A stretch of DNA of 7,212 nt from an uncultured Pseudomonadota bacterium. Its GTDB lineage: Bacteria > Myxococcota > UBA796. A program made the position numbers and the translations under genes. The stretch is from the NCBI GenBank assembly GCA_913040875.1, contig CAJWHX010000167.1:1-7212 (forward strand), given 5' to 3'. Below are positions 5,729 through 7,212 of this stretch, piece by piece; within the stretch, counting starts at the first letter, position 1, and each line of letters begins with the position of its first letter. The notes beneath the pieces were generated by a model that had not been told where the DNA came from, did no database searches, and worked only from the letters and a program-made list of their open reading frames with translations.

Positions 5729-6676
5729 ATGAAACGTATGCTGTCTCTGTTATCTATCGGTGTAATGATGGCCTGCTCTGAGCAACCGGAGTCGTCACCT
5801 TCAACCCCAGAAGCAGACACCCCTTTGACGGTGTATTCCTTTTCCTATCCGACGAGTTATTTGATTGATCGATTGGCGGGAGATGCGGTTGAACACAGTT
5901 GTATTTTACCGGCTGGTGAAGATACGGCATCGTGGAAACCATCTACCGAGGGGATCGTACAATTGCAGAAGGCTGATCTTCTCTTTTCCAATGGACTTGG
6001 ATTTGAGGGATGGGTGAAGACGGCCGCCCTGCCCAGTTCAAAACTGATTGAAGCGGCTAAGTTTGTAGACCCAATCGAAATGGCTGGCAAAACACACTCG
6101 CACGGTACGGGGGGAGCCCATTCGCATGGTGAGATCGATCCCCACGCCTGGTCGGACCCCAATACCTACTCCCAAATGGCGGATGTTGTTGCGAAAGCCT
6201 TGTACGATCAGCGTCCAGATCTGACAGAGCAGGTCAAGACCAACCTGACTGCTCTCAAGTCTGAACTGACGGCCCTCGACGCTCGAAATGATGTTCTGTT
6301 TGCAGATGCTGGGAAGTATGTCTTTGCTGCCAATCATCCTTCGTATTCGTATTTAATGCGCGCTCAGAATGTGAAGATCAAAAACTTTGATCTAGATCCA
6401 GAAGGTGAACTCGATACGCACGAACTGGGTAAGTTTGAATCCTGGGCTCAAGGTAAAGATGCCATCGTGTTGCTGTGGGAAGCCAACCCGTTGCCGACGC
6501 ACACTGCGCGATTCTCCAACACCACACACTACACCATCGATCCACTCGAAGCACCAGCGGACGGAACATATGACTATGTGGCTCAATACAAAGCCAATCA
6601 GGAGCTGTTTGCCACCATCATATCGCAAGCCACGAAACCAGTGGATTCAGAAGCGACCCAACCTGAACAACCGTAA
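5729..6676 (+). CDS. Metal ABC transporter substrate-binding lipoprotein, ZnuA/TroA-like, with altered metal site
   Basis: The 315-residue exported protein binds a transition metal (zinc or manganese in this family) and hands it to an ABC permease. The N-terminus is a lipoprotein signal: Lys-Arg, a hydrophobic stretch, then VMMAC with the lipidated Cys at 16 (Met at -3 is unusual), then a Ser/Pro/Glu/Thr-rich linker to about 32. The TroA-type fold shows the second and third His ligands in DPHAWSDP (H139) and AANHPSYSYL (H203) and the Asp ligand in TIDPLE (D271). A His-rich loop (123-133, four His) precedes H139, as in zinc-binding members. The region that normally carries the first ligand (GxDPHxYEP) reads GEDTASWKP (63-71) and has no His. 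The C-terminal tail is Pro/Glu/Thr-rich. No permease or ATPase gene adjoins it in this window. It heads a plus-strand run, 32 bases before the next gene. Confidence 0.85.
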   Translation: MKRMLSLLSIGVMMACSEQPESSPSTPEADTPLTVYSFSYPTSYLIDRLAGDAVEHSCILPAGEDTASWKPSTEGIVQLQKADLLFSNGLGFEGWVKTAALPSSKLIEAAKFVDPIEMAGKTHSHGTGGAHSHGEIDPHAWSDPNTYSQMADVVAKALYDQRPDLTEQVKTNLTALKSELTALDARNDVLFADAGKYVFAANHPSYSYLMRAQNVKIKNFDLDPEGELDTHELGKFESWAQGKDAIVLLWEANPLPTHTARFSNTTHYTIDPLEAPADGTYDYVAQYKANQELFATIISQATKPVDSEATQPEQP

Positions 6677-6698
6677 TCATGGTATATTGGGGTACGAC

Positions 6699-6703
6699 AG
6701 GAG
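6699..6703 (+). promoter_or_regulatory. Ribosome binding site deciding the small exported protein start
   Basis: AGGAG lies five bases before the ATG at 6709. The in-frame ATG at 6679 would lie upstream of this site and would add ten non-signal residues. Confidence 0.75.
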
Positions 6704-6708
6704 TGAAG

Positions 6709-7032
6709 ATGTTTTCTAGGTGGGCAATATTGGCCATGGGACTGGGACTTACGTTGGTCTTTTCATCCAATGCAGAGGCTTCCGCGTCGGAGTGGTTTGA
6801 ACTGCACGGACCGGAGAAACCACCGCCGGATGACGGCTATGAGTTTAAAGGTGCGAGCGGCGGAAATGGACTGGGAAAGTTGGGACTTCTGTCGATGGGG
6901 GTTGGTTTGGTGACTTCAGTACTCTATTTGACCGCTGAACCTGATTCCGAGAAGAAGGATAAAATGGGACGCAACTCCGCGATTTTGCTCGGAGGCGGTC
7001 TAGGGATGTTGGTGATCGAGAGAGCCAGATAA
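6709..7032 (+). CDS. Small exported glycine-rich protein of unknown function
   Basis: I do not recognise a family. The 107-residue product starts with a typical Sec signal (MFSRWAILAMGLGLTLVFSS, then NAEASA with likely signal peptidase I cleavage near 25-27). A short acidic/proline-rich segment follows (HGPEKPPPDDGYE, 33-45), then two Gly-rich hydrophobic stretches (about 52-76, containing GNGLGKLGLLSMGVGLV, and 90-104, ILLGGGLGMLVIE) separated by a charged loop (EPDSEKKDKMGRNS, 77-90). The Gly spacing looks like a glycine-zipper or helical-hairpin membrane insertion. The location is inner membrane or periplasm, by inference. The gene lies 32 bases after the metal-binding lipoprotein and 16 bases before the AidB-like gene, so all three may be one transcript. 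Confidence 0.7.
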   Translation: MFSRWAILAMGLGLTLVFSSNAEASASEWFELHGPEKPPPDDGYEFKGASGGNGLGKLGLLSMGVGLVTSVLYLTAEPDSEKKDKMGRNSAILLGGGLGMLVIERAR

Positions 7033-7048
7033 GTTGCAGAGGTGAGAG

Positions 7049-7212
7049 ATGTCGAAGTATACACCCATTCCCACACACCACGTCGAAAATCAAGTTCCAG
7101 AACTTGGAGACGTCAACTGGTTTGATGACGATGTGGTCTTGTCTGGGTTGTGTACTCAGCACGGGGCAGGAATGTACACGCAGCGACTGTCAGATTTTGG
7201 TGCCACGATGGG
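7049..7212 (+). CDS. AidB-like acyl-CoA dehydrogenase, N-terminal part (3' end outside window)
   Basis: Only the first 54 codons are present. After MSKYTPIPTHHV the sequence ENQVPELGDVNWFDDD (13-28), then a GAGMYTQRLSDFGATM stretch (39-54), matches the N-terminal pattern of AidB-type acyl-CoA dehydrogenases (in relatives, a NQ-PP-L--YN-F--D start, then a helix ending R-L--FG). AidB is a flavin-binding acyl-CoA dehydrogenase homologue induced in the alkylation response of E. coli; many bacterial relatives are simply annotated as acyl-CoA dehydrogenases. The FAD-binding and catalytic parts lie beyond the window, so activity cannot be judged. The start is supported by GAGGTGA (7039-7045), which pairs well with 16S rRNA, three bases before the ATG. 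It is the third gene of the plus-strand run. Confidence 0.7.
   Translation, partial: MSKYTPIPTHHVENQVPELGDVNWFDDDVVLSGLCTQHGAGMYTQRLSDFGATM

Overview
The window is ordinary bacterial chromosome, densely packed and with moderate GC (roughly half, judged by eye). It holds ten protein genes and one tRNA gene. Clear bacterial Shine-Dalgarno sequences, GTG as well as ATG starts, a lipoprotein signal and a tRNA without an encoded CCA all point to a bacterium. The mix of DUF2505-like, DUF4126-like, TFIIB-type zinc-ribbon and AidB-like proteins resembles deltaproteobacterial/myxococcal genomes, but this placement is a low-confidence inference. I saw no insertion sequence, phage gene, CRISPR array or integration site.

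Layout. Positions 1-651 (+) hold the 3' part of a RhlE-like DEAD-box RNA helicase. Positions 774-1991 (+) encode a PLP-dependent class V aminotransferase of the isopenicillin-N-epimerase type. It converges on a minus-strand protein with three Cys-rich zinc-binding modules (2015-2650). Upstream of that, on the same strand, lies tRNA-Cys(GCA) with its own terminator (2751-2784) and promoter (2881-2908). A RluA-type pseudouridine synthase (2957-3850, +) is divergent from the tRNA; the two predicted promoters share one palindromic -35 region. A SRPBCC/DUF2505-like protein follows (3908-4402, +). It converges on a two-gene minus-strand operon of membrane proteins: DUF4126-like (5011-5613) and an unrecognised polytopic protein (4412-5014), overlapping by ATGA. 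Divergent from that operon is a plus-strand run: a ZnuA/TroA-type metal-binding lipoprotein (5729-6676), a small exported glycine-rich protein (6709-7032), and the start of an AidB-like acyl-CoA dehydrogenase (7049 to the window end).

How the genes may work together. The helicase, pseudouridine synthase and tRNA-Cys serve RNA metabolism, but they are separate transcription units. The two minus-strand membrane proteins are almost certainly co-expressed. The metal-binding lipoprotein has no ABC permease or ATPase gene beside it here and lacks the usual first metal-ligand histidine, so its role is less certain than its fold.

For four genes the longest reading frame is not the best gene model. 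Strong ribosome binding sites place the starts at 2650 (-), 5613 (-), 5729 (+) and 6709 (+), shortening the proteins by 9-11 residues. In two of these cases the predicted promoter overlaps or abuts the rejected upstream start.

I did not find a convincing new multi-gene system. The items most worth a second look are the shared-core divergent promoters, the altered metal site of the binding protein, the membrane-protein pair and the triple zinc-ribbon protein.
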